From Anseongella ginsenosidimutans (GTDB lineage: Bacteria; Bacteroidota; Bacteroidia; Sphingobacteriales; Sphingobacteriaceae), in NCBI GenBank assembly GCA_029268045.1, contig JAJUHF010000009.1, positions 1 to 51,217 of the forward strand: 51,217 bases of DNA, read 5' to 3'. This document shows positions 26,201 through 34,878 of this stretch, in pieces. The notes beneath the pieces were generated by a model. That model had not been told where the DNA came from. It searched no databases and saw only the letters and a program-made list of their open reading frames with translations. Both the position numbers and the translations under genes were made by a program. Every line of letters begins with the position of its first letter. Position 1 is the stretch's first letter.

Positions 26201-26396
26201 GTTCGGTGATCTGAGATTCGATCACTCTTGCATCTGCCCCGGTATAGGTGGTCCGTACCGAGACAATCGGCGGATCGATCGAGGGATATTCCCTGACACC
26301 CAAAAACGAATAACCCAGTACGCCGAACAGGATGATGATGAGATTCATCACAATGGCCAGTACGGGTCTTTTGATACTGGTGGTGGACAGGCTCAT
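23277..26396 (-). CDS. RND efflux transporter, inner membrane permease (HAE-1 / AcrB-like)
   Basis: This 1039-residue proton-driven pump is of normal length for the AcrB/MexF group. Twelve membrane helices and two large periplasmic loops are visible. The proton-relay pair of aspartates lies in GLVVDDGIVV (about residue 400), and the N-terminal SIKRPVLAIVMNLIIILFG and the later loop LREFGVVIASAVLISAF are typical. The start ATG at 26396 shares one base with the stop of the adaptor gene (TAATG), indicating translational coupling. Substrates are usually hydrophobic drugs, detergents or bile-like compounds; none can be named here. The C-terminal tail is rich in charged residues (EEAEADMEKKEKE). 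Confidence 0.96.
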   Translation of the reverse strand: MSLSTTSIKRPVLAIVMNLIIILFGVLGYSFLGVREYPSIDPPIVSVRTTYTGADARVIESQITEPLEKEINSIEGIKNISSASNQGSSSITIEFSLDRDLEEAANDVRDKVSRAVRNLPDDIDGLPVVSKADANASSIIAMTLHSDVRTHLEISDYADNYLAQRLQTIPGVSRVQVWGEKRYAMRLWLDPGKLASYGLTPLDVRNALNRENVELPSGKLVGSNTELLIRTAGNLTTEDEFNNMVLLNDGNNLIRLRDVGRASLEPENLETVLRESGKVMIGLAIVPQPGANYLSIAEEFYKRFEQLKNEIPPDYTVNIAFDDTLFIKQSVTEVAETILIALTLVILIIFIFFRDWSIAFRPLIDIPVSLIGTFFIMYLLGFSVNILTLLAIVLATGLVVDDGIVVTENIFKKLEEGESPIQAAIKGSNEIFFAVISISVTLAAVFLPIIFLEGFVGRLFREFGVVIASAVLISAFVSLSLTPMLNAFLLKKRGHKQTRFYKKTEPLFEKMNSGYAASLNSFLNRRWLAIPILLGCLGLIGLFWVILPKETAPYEDRGALRLTMSLQEGASYEYTDAYMVNLINVVNDSIPEKNIILTVTAPGFSGSGAANTGFGFIRLKPSDERERSQEEIANKITELTKNYSAGRVFVTQQPTISVGRRGGLPIQYVLQAPNFEKLEEYLPQFMAEVNKDPTFTVTDVDLKFNKPELSITIDRAKASSLGVSVMDIAQTLQLAFSGGRFGYFTMNGRQYSVIGQFPDANRNEPLDLTSLFVRNNQGQIIQMDNLVKIEETSSPPQLYHFNRFMSATVSAGLAPGRTIGDGIEAMDAIAARVLDDTFSTALSGEARDYTESSSNTFFAFIMALILIYLILAAQFESFIDPFIIILTVPLAVAGAFLSLWLFGQSWNVFSQIGTIMLIGLVTKNGILIVEFANQLKEQGLSKAEAIRRGAVSRLRPILMTSFAIAIGALPIALALGAAATSRIGMGVVIIGGTLFSLVLTLYVIPAMYLYWSKEGSNLSFAEEAEADMEKKEKELVTLN

Positions 26397-27454
26397 TATC
26401 GTATGGATTTAAATTCTACCGTCGTACCCGGAGTAAGGGTCATAATCCCGGTGGTGATCACCGTATCTCCCGTTTTCAGGCCCGAGGTGATATGTACCAT
26501 GGAATCGTTCCGGATCCCGGTTTCCACCCTGACTTCTTCCGCCCTGCCGTTGCGCGATACGTAAACCAGTTTGCCGTTCATGACGGGAATGACCGCTTCG
26601 GTAGGTACCAGCAGCGCGTCCTCCGTCTGGGCCAGTACCAATTCCACCTCCGCAAAGGATCCCGGTATCAGCAGCCGGTCTTCATTGGGAACCAGTGCCT
26701 TCAATTCCAGGGTGCGGGTGTTCACCTGGATGTTGGAGCCCCGCGCGTACACTTTGCCGGCAAATGTTTTGTCGATGCCTTTCACTGAAAAGTTAATGGT
26801 CGCGTTTTCCGGAATGTTGTTTGCGTATTGCTCGGGAACGGAAAACGCGATCTTGGCCGGGTTGTCATCCACCAGGCTGGTGATAACCACCGAGGGATCC
26901 ACATAGTCTCCCAGGGATACCTGACGCAGTCCGATCTTTCCGCTGAACGGTGCTCTGATTTCGGTTTGCGCTATTTGTGCGCGAATAAGCTGCGTTTCAG
27001 CTTTCAGTGAGTTCACTTCGGCCAATATCGCATCGTAGTCTTGTTTGCTTACGCCTCCTTTTCCAAGCAACTGGCGTTGCCGGTACTCTTTCTCTTCGGC
27101 CAGCTTCTGCATGGTCAATGCCCGGGATAGCTGAGCCTGCAATTCACTGTCATTGATTTTCAGCAGCAAGGCCCCTTTGGAAACCTCTTTGCCTTCCTGA
27201 AAATGAATGCCGGTAATGATACCGGAAGATTCCGGCCGGATGTTTACCGATTCGTTCGCCTCCACCGATCCGGTGATGATAATTTTTTCGCTTATGTTTC
27301 CGGGTTTTACTACGTAAGCATTTACACTCATTGCCTGGTTTCCGGAGCGGCTTCCGCCATTTGTTGTAGTTCCGGCGGAGGCTGAAATCCTCCTATAGAC
27401 CAAAAAACCCACCACCACAACAATGAGGGTATAAACAACGTACTTGAGTTTCAT
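26396..27454 (-). CDS. RND efflux periplasmic adaptor (membrane fusion protein)
   Basis: This 352-residue HlyD/AcrA-like adaptor links the RND pump with the TolC-type channel. An uncleaved or signal-anchor N-terminal helix (residues 4-20) is followed by the lipoyl-like half GSVEANESVNIRPESSGIITGI, a short alpha-helical hairpin with KQDYDAILAEVNSLKAETQ, the second lipoyl half IRAPFSGKIGLRQVSLGDYV, and beta-barrel and membrane-proximal domains. It is the first gene of the operon, with the start ATG at 27454. A TAnnTTTG box lies about 94 bases upstream. No TetR or two-component regulator is adjacent, so local control is unknown. Confidence 0.95.
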   Translation of the reverse strand: MKLKYVVYTLIVVVVGFLVYRRISASAGTTTNGGSRSGNQAMSVNAYVVKPGNISEKIIITGSVEANESVNIRPESSGIITGIHFQEGKEVSKGALLLKINDSELQAQLSRALTMQKLAEEKEYRQRQLLGKGGVSKQDYDAILAEVNSLKAETQLIRAQIAQTEIRAPFSGKIGLRQVSLGDYVDPSVVITSLVDDNPAKIAFSVPEQYANNIPENATINFSVKGIDKTFAGKVYARGSNIQVNTRTLELKALVPNEDRLLIPGSFAEVELVLAQTEDALLVPTEAVIPVMNGKLVYVSRNGRAEEVRVETGIRNDSMVHITSGLKTGDTVITTGIMTLTPGTTVEFKSIR

Positions 27455-27547
27455 CTCTCCAATTCAAAGTAAAGTTATGCGCTAAGGTGCCTCCTCAGTT
27501 TATGTTAGTCTTGCAATTGTAAAAACAAAATTTAAAGGAATCTTGAG

Positions 27548-27555
27548 CAAATTTA
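27548..27555 (-). promoter_or_regulatory. Possible -7 box of the RND efflux operon
   Basis: On the minus strand 27555-27548 reads TAAATTTG, matching TAnnTTTG. It would give a 5' leader of about 85-90 bases before the adaptor ATG at 27454. I see no TTTG at the -33 distance, so the assignment is tentative. Confidence 0.3.
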
Positions 27556-27643
27556 CCTTTCTTTGAATGAAGCCGTTTTTTGTATCAAGTTTTTTACCTT
27601 AATCCGGTTTTGTTTTATTGGCGATAATCTTTAAAATGCTGTC

Positions 27644-29443
27644 ATGAGTTTTCAAACAAGAATTTTTAGCAGGTGTCTGGTTATCCTTTGTTTCGTGCTG
27701 ACGGGTTTTTCGGTGCGGGCAGATGAGTTGCGCCTTTCGTATGCACTGTCTTTTGAAGAGGCCCAGGCTCATTACGTGGATGTCGTCCTCTCGGTTTCGG
27801 GACTCGAACGGGAGTACGTGGATCTTAAAATGGCGGTCTGGGCGCCCGGTTCCTACTTGATTCGGGAGTTTCCAAAGAATGTGGAGGGTTTCAAGGCCCA
27901 ATCCGGGGAAAAGACTTTGAATTCCAGGAAAATCAGTAAGAATACGTGGCGTGTAGATACCAAGGGAGCGGGAGATATCACCGTACAGTACCGTGTATAC
28001 GCATTTGAGATGTCGGTACGCACCAGTTTCGTCGACGCGGACCATGCCTTTCTGAACGGCACCAGTATTTTTATGTACCTGGACCAGGAGCTGGACCTGC
28101 CCTCGACCATTAAAATTACGCCCCACCCGGACTGGAAATACGTCTCCACGGGTCTGAAGTCCGATCCGGAAGATCCGTTCTTGCTTTATTCGCCCAATTA
28201 CGATATCCTGGCCGACTCCCCCATTGAGATCGGAAACCAGGACATTATCGAGTTTACGGCGGCGGGTATCCCGCACGAAGTGGCCATATTCGGGGGTGGT
28301 GATTACGATAAAGCGAAAGTCATCGCCGATTTTACCCGCATCATCGAAGAGCAGACCGCCATTTTCGGGACCAACCCCTGTGAGCGGTATGTCTTTATTG
28401 TGCATTTTCTTGCCTCGGGCGGCGGCGGACTGGAACACCTGAACTCCACCACCCTGCAGTTTCCCCGGCGATCCCTGGGAACCGAAGCGGGTTGGGCTTC
28501 ATTCATGGGGCTGGTGGCCCACGAGTATTTCCATCTCTGGAATGTAAAGCGGCTCCGTCCGGCGGCCCTTGGCCCATTCAATTACGAGGCCGAGAATTAC
28601 ACGAACATGCTTTGGGTATCGGAAGGGTTTACTGCGTATTACGACGACTGGACCGTCAGACGGACCGGATTCTACAGCCCGGAGGAGTATCTTCAGACAG
28701 TTGCCGGGGTGATCGGTACAATTGAAAATACGCCGGGCAACCGCGTACAACCAGTTGCCGAAGCCAGTTTCGATGCCTGGATAAAATACTACAGGCCCAA
28801 TGAAAACTCGTACAATACCACCATTTCCTACTACAGCAAAGGGGCTATTCTGGGAATGCTTATTGACATGTCCATCCGGAAACACTCGCAGGGCAAACAC
28901 TCGCTGGATGATCTGATGCGCTATCTGTACGAAAGGTACTATGAAGAACTCGATCGGGGATACCGGGATGAGGAATTCAAGGAAGCGGTCGAAAAATTCG
29001 CCGGAAACATGGACGATTTCTTTGACAAGTACGTGTATGGGACCGAACCCATTCCTTACAACCGGTTTTTTGATGCGGTTGGTCTGAAACTCGTGACTAC
29101 GCGTCCCTGGGCGGATGAGGCATACTTGGGTGCCAGTTTTCAGGAAACAGGCAACGGCCTGGTGGTTACCCGGGTGGTCAGGGGAACGGCGGCCTACCAG
29201 TACGGTCTGAATGTGAATGACCTGCTTCTTACGGTAAACGGTGAGCGGGTCAACGGCGCGGACGATGTGCTCAAAGGAAAAAAGCCCGGTGACCGGCTGT
29301 CGCTGCAGGTAATCCGCAACGGGCTTCCCCGCACCATCCAGCTCATCCTGGGCAAGAACGATAATATTTCTGTAAAGTTTGAAAAACTGGATAATCCGAG
29401 CAGTCTGCAGGAAGCAAACTATAAAGCCTGGATGGGATTGTAA
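27644..29443 (+). CDS. M61 family metallopeptidase with PDZ domain
   Basis: This 599-residue glycyl-aminopeptidase-like peptidase (M61) starts at the ATG at 27644 with a signal peptide ending near VRA (about residue 27), so it acts in the periplasm or outside the cell. The zinc-binding motif HEYFH is at residues 293-297, with the third ligand Glu327 in WVSEGFTAYY. A C-terminal PDZ domain (about 490-580: GTAAYQYGLNVNDLLLTVNGERV) probably binds substrates. The catalytic region is preceded by a beta-rich N-terminal domain beginning LRLSYALSFEEAQAHYV. It is the first of a plus-strand run leading into the beta-oxidation genes, 39 bases before fadD, but a functional tie is not obvious. Confidence 0.93.
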   Translation: MSFQTRIFSRCLVILCFVLTGFSVRADELRLSYALSFEEAQAHYVDVVLSVSGLEREYVDLKMAVWAPGSYLIREFPKNVEGFKAQSGEKTLNSRKISKNTWRVDTKGAGDITVQYRVYAFEMSVRTSFVDADHAFLNGTSIFMYLDQELDLPSTIKITPHPDWKYVSTGLKSDPEDPFLLYSPNYDILADSPIEIGNQDIIEFTAAGIPHEVAIFGGGDYDKAKVIADFTRIIEEQTAIFGTNPCERYVFIVHFLASGGGGLEHLNSTTLQFPRRSLGTEAGWASFMGLVAHEYFHLWNVKRLRPAALGPFNYEAENYTNMLWVSEGFTAYYDDWTVRRTGFYSPEEYLQTVAGVIGTIENTPGNRVQPVAEASFDAWIKYYRPNENSYNTTISYYSKGAILGMLIDMSIRKHSQGKHSLDDLMRYLYERYYEELDRGYRDEEFKEAVEKFAGNMDDFFDKYVYGTEPIPYNRFFDAVGLKLVTTRPWADEAYLGASFQETGNGLVVTRVVRGTAAYQYGLNVNDLLLTVNGERVNGADDVLKGKKPGDRLSLQVIRNGLPRTIQLILGKNDNISVKFEKLDNPSSLQEANYKAWMGL

Positions 29444-29467
29444 TTTTTCGTAAATTGATGCACCGGT

Positions 29468-29473
29468 AGGAGG
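29468..29473 (+). promoter_or_regulatory. Strong Shine-Dalgarno AGGAGG before fadD
   Basis: A full AGGAGG lies nine bases before the fadD ATG. Perfect Shine-Dalgarno sequences are uncommon in Bacteroidota, where most genes here have AT-rich leaders instead. It fixes the fadD start and might give the gene high translation. Confidence 0.6.
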
Positions 29474-29482
29474 CCGGGCACA

Positions 29483-31237
29483 ATGCGTATAACCCTTGTT
29501 TCGGACCTGCTGACCCTTTACCGAAGCCGGTATCGCAAAACCGATGTTTTTGCAGCCCGGCGTGAGGGGAAGTGGCTTCTATACTCCAGTGAGGACTTTC
29601 TCCGCTGCGCCGCTGAGTTAAGCCGGGGATTGCAGGCAAGGGGTATGCGGAAAGGGGATAAGCTGGGCATTATCTCGGGCAACCGGCCGGAATGGAACTT
29701 TGTCGATTTCGGCGCCATGCAGCTGGGGGTGGTAACGGTTCCTTTATACCCCAACATATCGCCATCCGATCTGGAATACATCGTAAAGGACGCCCAGATA
29801 AAGATCCTGTTTATTGAAGGCGCCGGCTTGTATGAGAAAATGCGCTCACTGGAACGCTTTCCTGCTGATTTGACGGTGTTCAGTTTCGACCCCGTAGATG
29901 GAGTCCCCTCCTGGGAAGCGGTCAGAGATCAGGGCAAGGAGCAGCCTGGGGATGGGACTGCCGACATTCATCCCGACGACTTGCTGACGCTCATCTATAC
30001 GTCGGGAACAACCGGTTATCCCAAGGGCGTGATGCTCAGCCACCGGAATATTGTGAGCAATATGCTTTCCTGCGAACCGCTGCTGCCCCCGGGAGTAGGC
30101 AAGGCATTGAGTTTCCTTCCCCTGAGTCATATCTTCGAGCGGATGACCAGTTACCTGTATTTATACAAGGGGATTTCCATTTATTATGCGGAAAGTGTCG
30201 AGACCATTGCTTCGGATCTGCGCGGGATCCGGCCCGATCTGTTTACCACCGTCCCCCGGCTGCTGGAAAAGGTATATGCAAAGATCGTGGCCCGCGGCGC
30301 ATCGCTTTCCGGGATCAAAAAGAAATTATTTGACCATGCCCTGCGTCTGGGCCTGCAGTTTCATCCTGAAAAGCGGCGAAGCGCATGGTACCGCTTGCAG
30401 CTGAAGATCGTGGACCGGCTCGTTTTTTCAAAATGGCGAGAGGCGCTGGGAGGGCGAATCCAGGTAGTTATTTCAGGAGGGGCGGCGCTGCAGCCGCGGC
30501 TTACCCGCATATTCAATGCGGCGGGCATTCCGGTGGTACAGGGCTACGGCCTTACGGAAACATCGCCGGTAATTGCCGTGAACTTTCTGGGTGAAGGCAA
30601 TCACAAACTGGGATCGGTGGGTCGGCCGATTGCCGGAGTGGAAGTGAAAATTGCCCCTGACGGCGAGATCCTCTGCCGGGGTGAAAACCTCATGAAGGGC
30701 TATTTTAACCGGCCCGAGGCGACCGCCCGTGAAATTGATGTCGAGGGTTGGTTTCATACAGGGGACGTAGGGCATCTGGACGAAGACGGCTTTTTATTTA
30801 TCACCGGCAGGAAAAAGGAACTTTTCAAAACAGCAGGCGGCAAATACGTGGCTCCCCCTGTAATTGAAAATAAGTTCAAGGAGTCCCCCTTCATTGAGTA
30901 CATGGTGGTCGTGGGGGAGAATCGCCGCTTTCCGGCAGCCCTGATTGTGCCGTCCTTTGGTTTTCTCCGGACCTGGTGCGAGGAAAAGCAGATTCCCTGG
31001 ACAAGCAATCCGGAGATGGTGAAGCATCCCCGCGTGCTGGCCCGGTACCAGCTGGAAACCGAGCGGTTCAATCAGTCTTTCGGCCATTGGGAGCGGGTGA
31101 AAAAGATTGTTCTGATGCCTGCGGAATGGTCCATTGAAAGCGGTGAACTTACCCCGAAACTGGACGTGAAGCGAAATGTGGTCTTGGAAAAATACGCCGA
31201 TGTGATCGACTCGCTTTACGAAGGTTCCTCCTCCTGA
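29483..31237 (+). CDS. fadD: Long-chain acyl-CoA synthetase
   Basis: This 584-residue AMP-forming enzyme activates fatty acids to acyl-CoA. The P-loop-like motif YTSGTTGYPKGVMLSHRN is near residue 171, with later motifs GYGLTETSPV and GWFHTGDVGHLDEDGFLFITGRKKE, which hold the adenylate-binding residues and hinge. The length is typical of bacterial long-chain synthetases. The start at 29483 has a strong ribosome-binding site. It precedes fadN by 36 bases and supplies the substrate for that pathway. The exact chain-length preference cannot be read from sequence. Confidence 0.94.
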   Translation: MRITLVSDLLTLYRSRYRKTDVFAARREGKWLLYSSEDFLRCAAELSRGLQARGMRKGDKLGIISGNRPEWNFVDFGAMQLGVVTVPLYPNISPSDLEYIVKDAQIKILFIEGAGLYEKMRSLERFPADLTVFSFDPVDGVPSWEAVRDQGKEQPGDGTADIHPDDLLTLIYTSGTTGYPKGVMLSHRNIVSNMLSCEPLLPPGVGKALSFLPLSHIFERMTSYLYLYKGISIYYAESVETIASDLRGIRPDLFTTVPRLLEKVYAKIVARGASLSGIKKKLFDHALRLGLQFHPEKRRSAWYRLQLKIVDRLVFSKWREALGGRIQVVISGGAALQPRLTRIFNAAGIPVVQGYGLTETSPVIAVNFLGEGNHKLGSVGRPIAGVEVKIAPDGEILCRGENLMKGYFNRPEATAREIDVEGWFHTGDVGHLDEDGFLFITGRKKELFKTAGGKYVAPPVIENKFKESPFIEYMVVVGENRRFPAALIVPSFGFLRTWCEEKQIPWTSNPEMVKHPRVLARYQLETERFNQSFGHWERVKKIVLMPAEWSIESGELTPKLDVKRNVVLEKYADVIDSLYEGSSS

Positions 31238-31273
31238 TATACGAAGGCGGAAAGGATTTTAACGCATTTTAGC

Positions 31274-33670
31274 ATGAAAAAGGTGATAAAGAAGGTGGCG
31301 GTCCTGGGTGCGGGCATTATGGGCTCCCGCATAGCTTGCCATTTCGCAAATGCCGGAGTGGAGGTATTGTTGCTGGACAGGCCGGATGCTTCGGCGGTCG
31401 CAGCGTCTGCAAAAGATTCTTCGGCTTCTTCCGCGCGGAACCGGCTTGTCAACGAGGCATTGGAAGCAGCCCGGAAATCAAATCCCCCCCCGCTTTACCG
31501 GCAGGATTCGATCCGCTTGATCCGCACAGGAAACTTCGAAGACGACCTTTCGGAAATTTCCTCGGCAGACTGGATCCTGGAAGCCATCGTGGAAAATCTG
31601 GAGATCAAACGTGCTTTACTAGAGCAGGTGGCCGCCTTCCGCTTGCCGGGGAGCCTGGTTACGTCCAATACCTCCGGGATACCCTTGCAGCTGATATCCA
31701 AGGGAATGCCGGATGAGTTCCAGGCGCATTTCTGCGGCACCCATTTTTTTAACCCGCCCCGGTACCTGCCCTTGCTTGAAATTATTCCCGGACCCCGTAC
31801 AGACCGCAAGGTGATTGATTTTCTGCTTGATTACGGCGATCGTTACTTAGGGAAGACCACCATACGATGCAAAGATACCCCTGCTTTCATTGCCAACCGG
31901 ATCGGCGTTTTTTCCATTATGAACGTGTTTCACGCGGTGGAAAAAACAGGCCTTTCGGTGGAAGAGGTAGATCAGTTAACCGGCCCCCTGCTGGGTCGTC
32001 CCAAATCGGCCACGTTCCGGACTGCCGACCTGGTGGGGCTGGACACGCTGGCTCATGTAGCGCGGGGTTTGTACGAACAATGCCCGGATGATGAACAGCG
32101 GGAGCTGTTCCGCCTGCCCGCGTTTCTTGAAAAAATGCTTGAACAAAACCGGCTGGGATCCAAAACCGGCGAAGGTTTTTACAAAAAGGTCAGAAAGGAA
32201 GCGGGCGGCAGTGAGATCCAGGCCCTTGGATTGGATACCCTGGAATACGGACCTTCGAAAAAAACCAACCATCTTTTGCTGGAGGCTGCCCGCGCAGTGG
32301 ATTCGCTGGACGGCCGATTGAAGTTGTTCGTCACGGCCGAGGGAAAAGCCGGGGCCTTTTTCCGGGATCATTTCTTCGGGCTTTTCAGCTATTGCTCCCG
32401 GCGGATCCCGGAAATTTCCGACCAGCTGTATCGGATTGACGAGGTGATGAAAGCCGGATTTGGCTGGGAGAAAGGACCTTTTGAAATGTGGGATGCCCTG
32501 GGTGTAGCTGCGACCGTAAAGGCGATGGAAGAATCGGGATACCAGCCGGCCGGCTGGGTGCTGGAGATGCTTCAGGCTGGACATTCCACTTTTTATACGG
32601 TTGAAAGCGGCCGCAGGCAATATTACAGCATCCCTGAAAAATCCAGCGTCGATATACCGGGTGCATCCGCTTACCTGTCCCTGGAATTGCTGAAACGGGA
32701 GGCCTTCGTCTGGGGAAATAACGGAGTAACCCTTACCGACCTGGGCCAGGGGATTCTGAATTGTGAATTTCACACGAAAATGAATACGCTGGGAGGCGAC
32801 CTCATCGAAGGGTTAAACAAGGCCGTAACGCTTGCCGAAAAGGACTTCGAGGGCCTTGTGATCGCCAACGAGGGAGCCGAGTTTTCGGTGGGTGCCAACC
32901 TTTCGCTCGTACTGATGCACGCGGTGGAGCAGGAATGGGATGAAATTGATTTTCTGGTAAGAACCTTTCAGAAGACCATGCTGCGTCTGCGGTATTCGAC
33001 CATCCCCGTGGTGGCCGCCCCCCACAACCGTGCTTTGGGAGGAGGCTGTGAGTTGTGTCTGCACGCCGATTATGTGCAGGCCCACGCCGAGCTGTATATG
33101 GGACTTGTGGAATTCGGAGTAGGGATCATCCCGGCTGGAGGGGGTACCAAAGAATTCGCCCGAAGAGCCGCGGAGGAAACCAGCAAAAGTGGGATTGACG
33201 AGCTGGATGCCCTGAAAAGCCGTTACATGACCATCGCCACGGCCCAAGTTTCCACCTCCGCCTGGGAGGCTGTCGAATTGGGATACCTGGATCTGAAAAA
33301 TGCCGCGATCGGTATCAACCGGAAACGGCAGCTGCTGGCTGCCCGCACCAAAGCCAGAGAACTTGCCGATACGGGATATCAGCCGCCTGTCCCGGAAAAT
33401 ATCCGGGTGCTTGGCCGCTTGGGTTTGGGTATGTTCACCGTCGGTGCCTCCAATATGGCAGCGGGCAACCAGATCTCCGAACACGATGGGAAGATCGCCG
33501 AAAAGCTGGCCTGGGTTATCTGCGGAGGAGACTTAACCGCACCCAGCGAGGTGAGCGAACAATACCTGCTGAACCTCGAACGCGAAGCGTTTCTGTCTCT
33601 TTGCGGTGAACGGAAAACGCTGGAACGGATGCAATCCATCCTGCGCGGTGGAAAAGTACTTAGAAATTAA
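31274..33670 (+). CDS. fadN: 3-hydroxyacyl-CoA dehydrogenase / enoyl-CoA hydratase (FadN type)
   Basis: This 798-residue bifunctional beta-oxidation enzyme carries out steps two and three: hydration of enoyl-CoA and NAD-dependent oxidation of the 3-hydroxyacyl-CoA. The NAD domain comes first (VLGAGIMGSRIACHFANAG, residues 11-29), with TSNTSGIPL and the catalytic-region HFFNPPRYLPLLEIIPG. The crotonase domain is at the C terminus, with the oxyanion-hole glycines in NRALGGGCELCLHADYV and FGVGIIPAGGGTKEF. This dehydrogenase-first order is that of Bacillus FadN and is the reverse of E. coli FadB. It sits 4 bases before fadA. Confidence 0.95.
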   Translation: MKKVIKKVAVLGAGIMGSRIACHFANAGVEVLLLDRPDASAVAASAKDSSASSARNRLVNEALEAARKSNPPPLYRQDSIRLIRTGNFEDDLSEISSADWILEAIVENLEIKRALLEQVAAFRLPGSLVTSNTSGIPLQLISKGMPDEFQAHFCGTHFFNPPRYLPLLEIIPGPRTDRKVIDFLLDYGDRYLGKTTIRCKDTPAFIANRIGVFSIMNVFHAVEKTGLSVEEVDQLTGPLLGRPKSATFRTADLVGLDTLAHVARGLYEQCPDDEQRELFRLPAFLEKMLEQNRLGSKTGEGFYKKVRKEAGGSEIQALGLDTLEYGPSKKTNHLLLEAARAVDSLDGRLKLFVTAEGKAGAFFRDHFFGLFSYCSRRIPEISDQLYRIDEVMKAGFGWEKGPFEMWDALGVAATVKAMEESGYQPAGWVLEMLQAGHSTFYTVESGRRQYYSIPEKSSVDIPGASAYLSLELLKREAFVWGNNGVTLTDLGQGILNCEFHTKMNTLGGDLIEGLNKAVTLAEKDFEGLVIANEGAEFSVGANLSLVLMHAVEQEWDEIDFLVRTFQKTMLRLRYSTIPVVAAPHNRALGGGCELCLHADYVQAHAELYMGLVEFGVGIIPAGGGTKEFARRAAEETSKSGIDELDALKSRYMTIATAQVSTSAWEAVELGYLDLKNAAIGINRKRQLLAARTKARELADTGYQPPVPENIRVLGRLGLGMFTVGASNMAAGNQISEHDGKIAEKLAWVICGGDLTAPSEVSEQYLLNLEREAFLSLCGERKTLERMQSILRGGKVLRN

Positions 33671-33674
33671 CGAC

Positions 33675-34856
33675 ATGAACGAAGCCTTTATCATAGCAGC
33701 CTATCGCAGCCCGGTCGGGAAGGCTCCCCGGGGCGGGCTGCGGACGGTGCGTCCGGACGACCTGGCGGCTGACGTAATCCGTCATCTGATGCAAAGTCTT
33801 CCCGGGCTGGACAAGGAGCGGATCGAGGATGTGATCGTTGGGAATGCCACGCCCGAAGCCGAACAGGGCCTGAATATAGGCCGGATGATCTCCCTACTCA
33901 GCCTGGATACCGAACGGGTGCCCGGGATGACCGTAAACCGGTACTGTGCTTCCGGTTTGGAAGCCATTGCCATTGCCACGGCCAAAATCCGGAGCGGCAT
34001 GGCGGACTGCATCCTTGCGGGGGGTGTTGAATCCATGTCCTGCATTCCGTTTGGCGGATGGCGGATCACCCCCAATTATGAATTGGCAAAAGCCCACCCA
34101 GACTATTACTGGGGCATGGGTCTGACCGCCGAAGCGGTTGCGCGCGAATACCGGGTATCCCGGGAAGACCAGGACGTGTTCGCGCTGCAGTCGCACCAAC
34201 GTGCAATCCAGGCAATCGACCGGGGCTTTTTCCGCGACGAGATCGTGCCCATCCGCGTACGGCGGACCCAAGTCACGCCCCAGCTTGAAAAGACAACCAA
34301 CGAGTATATCTGCGACACGGACGAAGGTCCAAGGCGCGATACCTCCATGGAAAAACTGGCCGGACTAAAGCCCGTATTTGATCGGCATGGAAGCGTGACC
34401 GCCGGGAATGCATCGCAGACCTCCGATGGAGCGGCCTTTGTGATGCTTGTTTCGGAAAAGATGCTGAATGAACTGAATATTTCGCCCATCGGCCGGTTAT
34501 TGAGTTACCGGGTAGCCGGATTGTCCCCCCGGATCATGGGTATGGGTCCGGTGGAGGCGGTTCCTGCGGCATTGGCGGCTGCGGGAAAGGAATTGAAGGA
34601 TATGGACCTGATCGAGTTGAACGAAGCGTTCGCCGCGCAATCCCTGGCCGTCATGCGGGCACTGGACATGGATCCCGATAAAGTCAATGTCAATGGCGGG
34701 GCGATTGCCCTTGGTCATCCGCTGGGTTGTTCCGGAGCAAAACTCTCGGTGCAGCTTTTCGGTCAACTGAAACGCCGCGGTGGGAAATACGGTTTGGTTA
34801 CCATGTGCGTCGGGACCGGACAAGGAGCAGCGGGCGTATTTGAACAATTAAGCTAG
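33675..34856 (+). CDS. fadA: Acetyl-CoA C-acyltransferase (3-ketoacyl-CoA thiolase)
   Basis: FadA cleaves 3-ketoacyl-CoA with CoA to release acetyl-CoA. The protein is 393 residues from the ATG at 33675, four bases after the fadN stop; an upstream in-frame start inside fadN is not credible. The three catalytic residues are visible: Cys91 in NRYCASGLEAI, His348 in GHPLGCSGAK and Cys378 in CVGTGQGAA. The length matches degradative thiolases. The tight spacing indicates co-translation with fadN. Confidence 0.97.
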   Translation: MNEAFIIAAYRSPVGKAPRGGLRTVRPDDLAADVIRHLMQSLPGLDKERIEDVIVGNATPEAEQGLNIGRMISLLSLDTERVPGMTVNRYCASGLEAIAIATAKIRSGMADCILAGGVESMSCIPFGGWRITPNYELAKAHPDYYWGMGLTAEAVAREYRVSREDQDVFALQSHQRAIQAIDRGFFRDEIVPIRVRRTQVTPQLEKTTNEYICDTDEGPRRDTSMEKLAGLKPVFDRHGSVTAGNASQTSDGAAFVMLVSEKMLNELNISPIGRLLSYRVAGLSPRIMGMGPVEAVPAALAAAGKELKDMDLIELNEAFAAQSLAVMRALDMDPDKVNVNGGAIALGHPLGCSGAKLSVQLFGQLKRRGGKYGLVTMCVGTGQGAAGVFEQLS

Positions 34857-34878
34857 TGCCAATTAACCCCCCAGTATC

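Noticed and set aside
27599-28438. A 279-codon minus-strand frame opposite the M61 peptidase gene
   Set aside because: The M61 frame is certain from its zinc motif and signal peptide; the antisense frame is a shadow.
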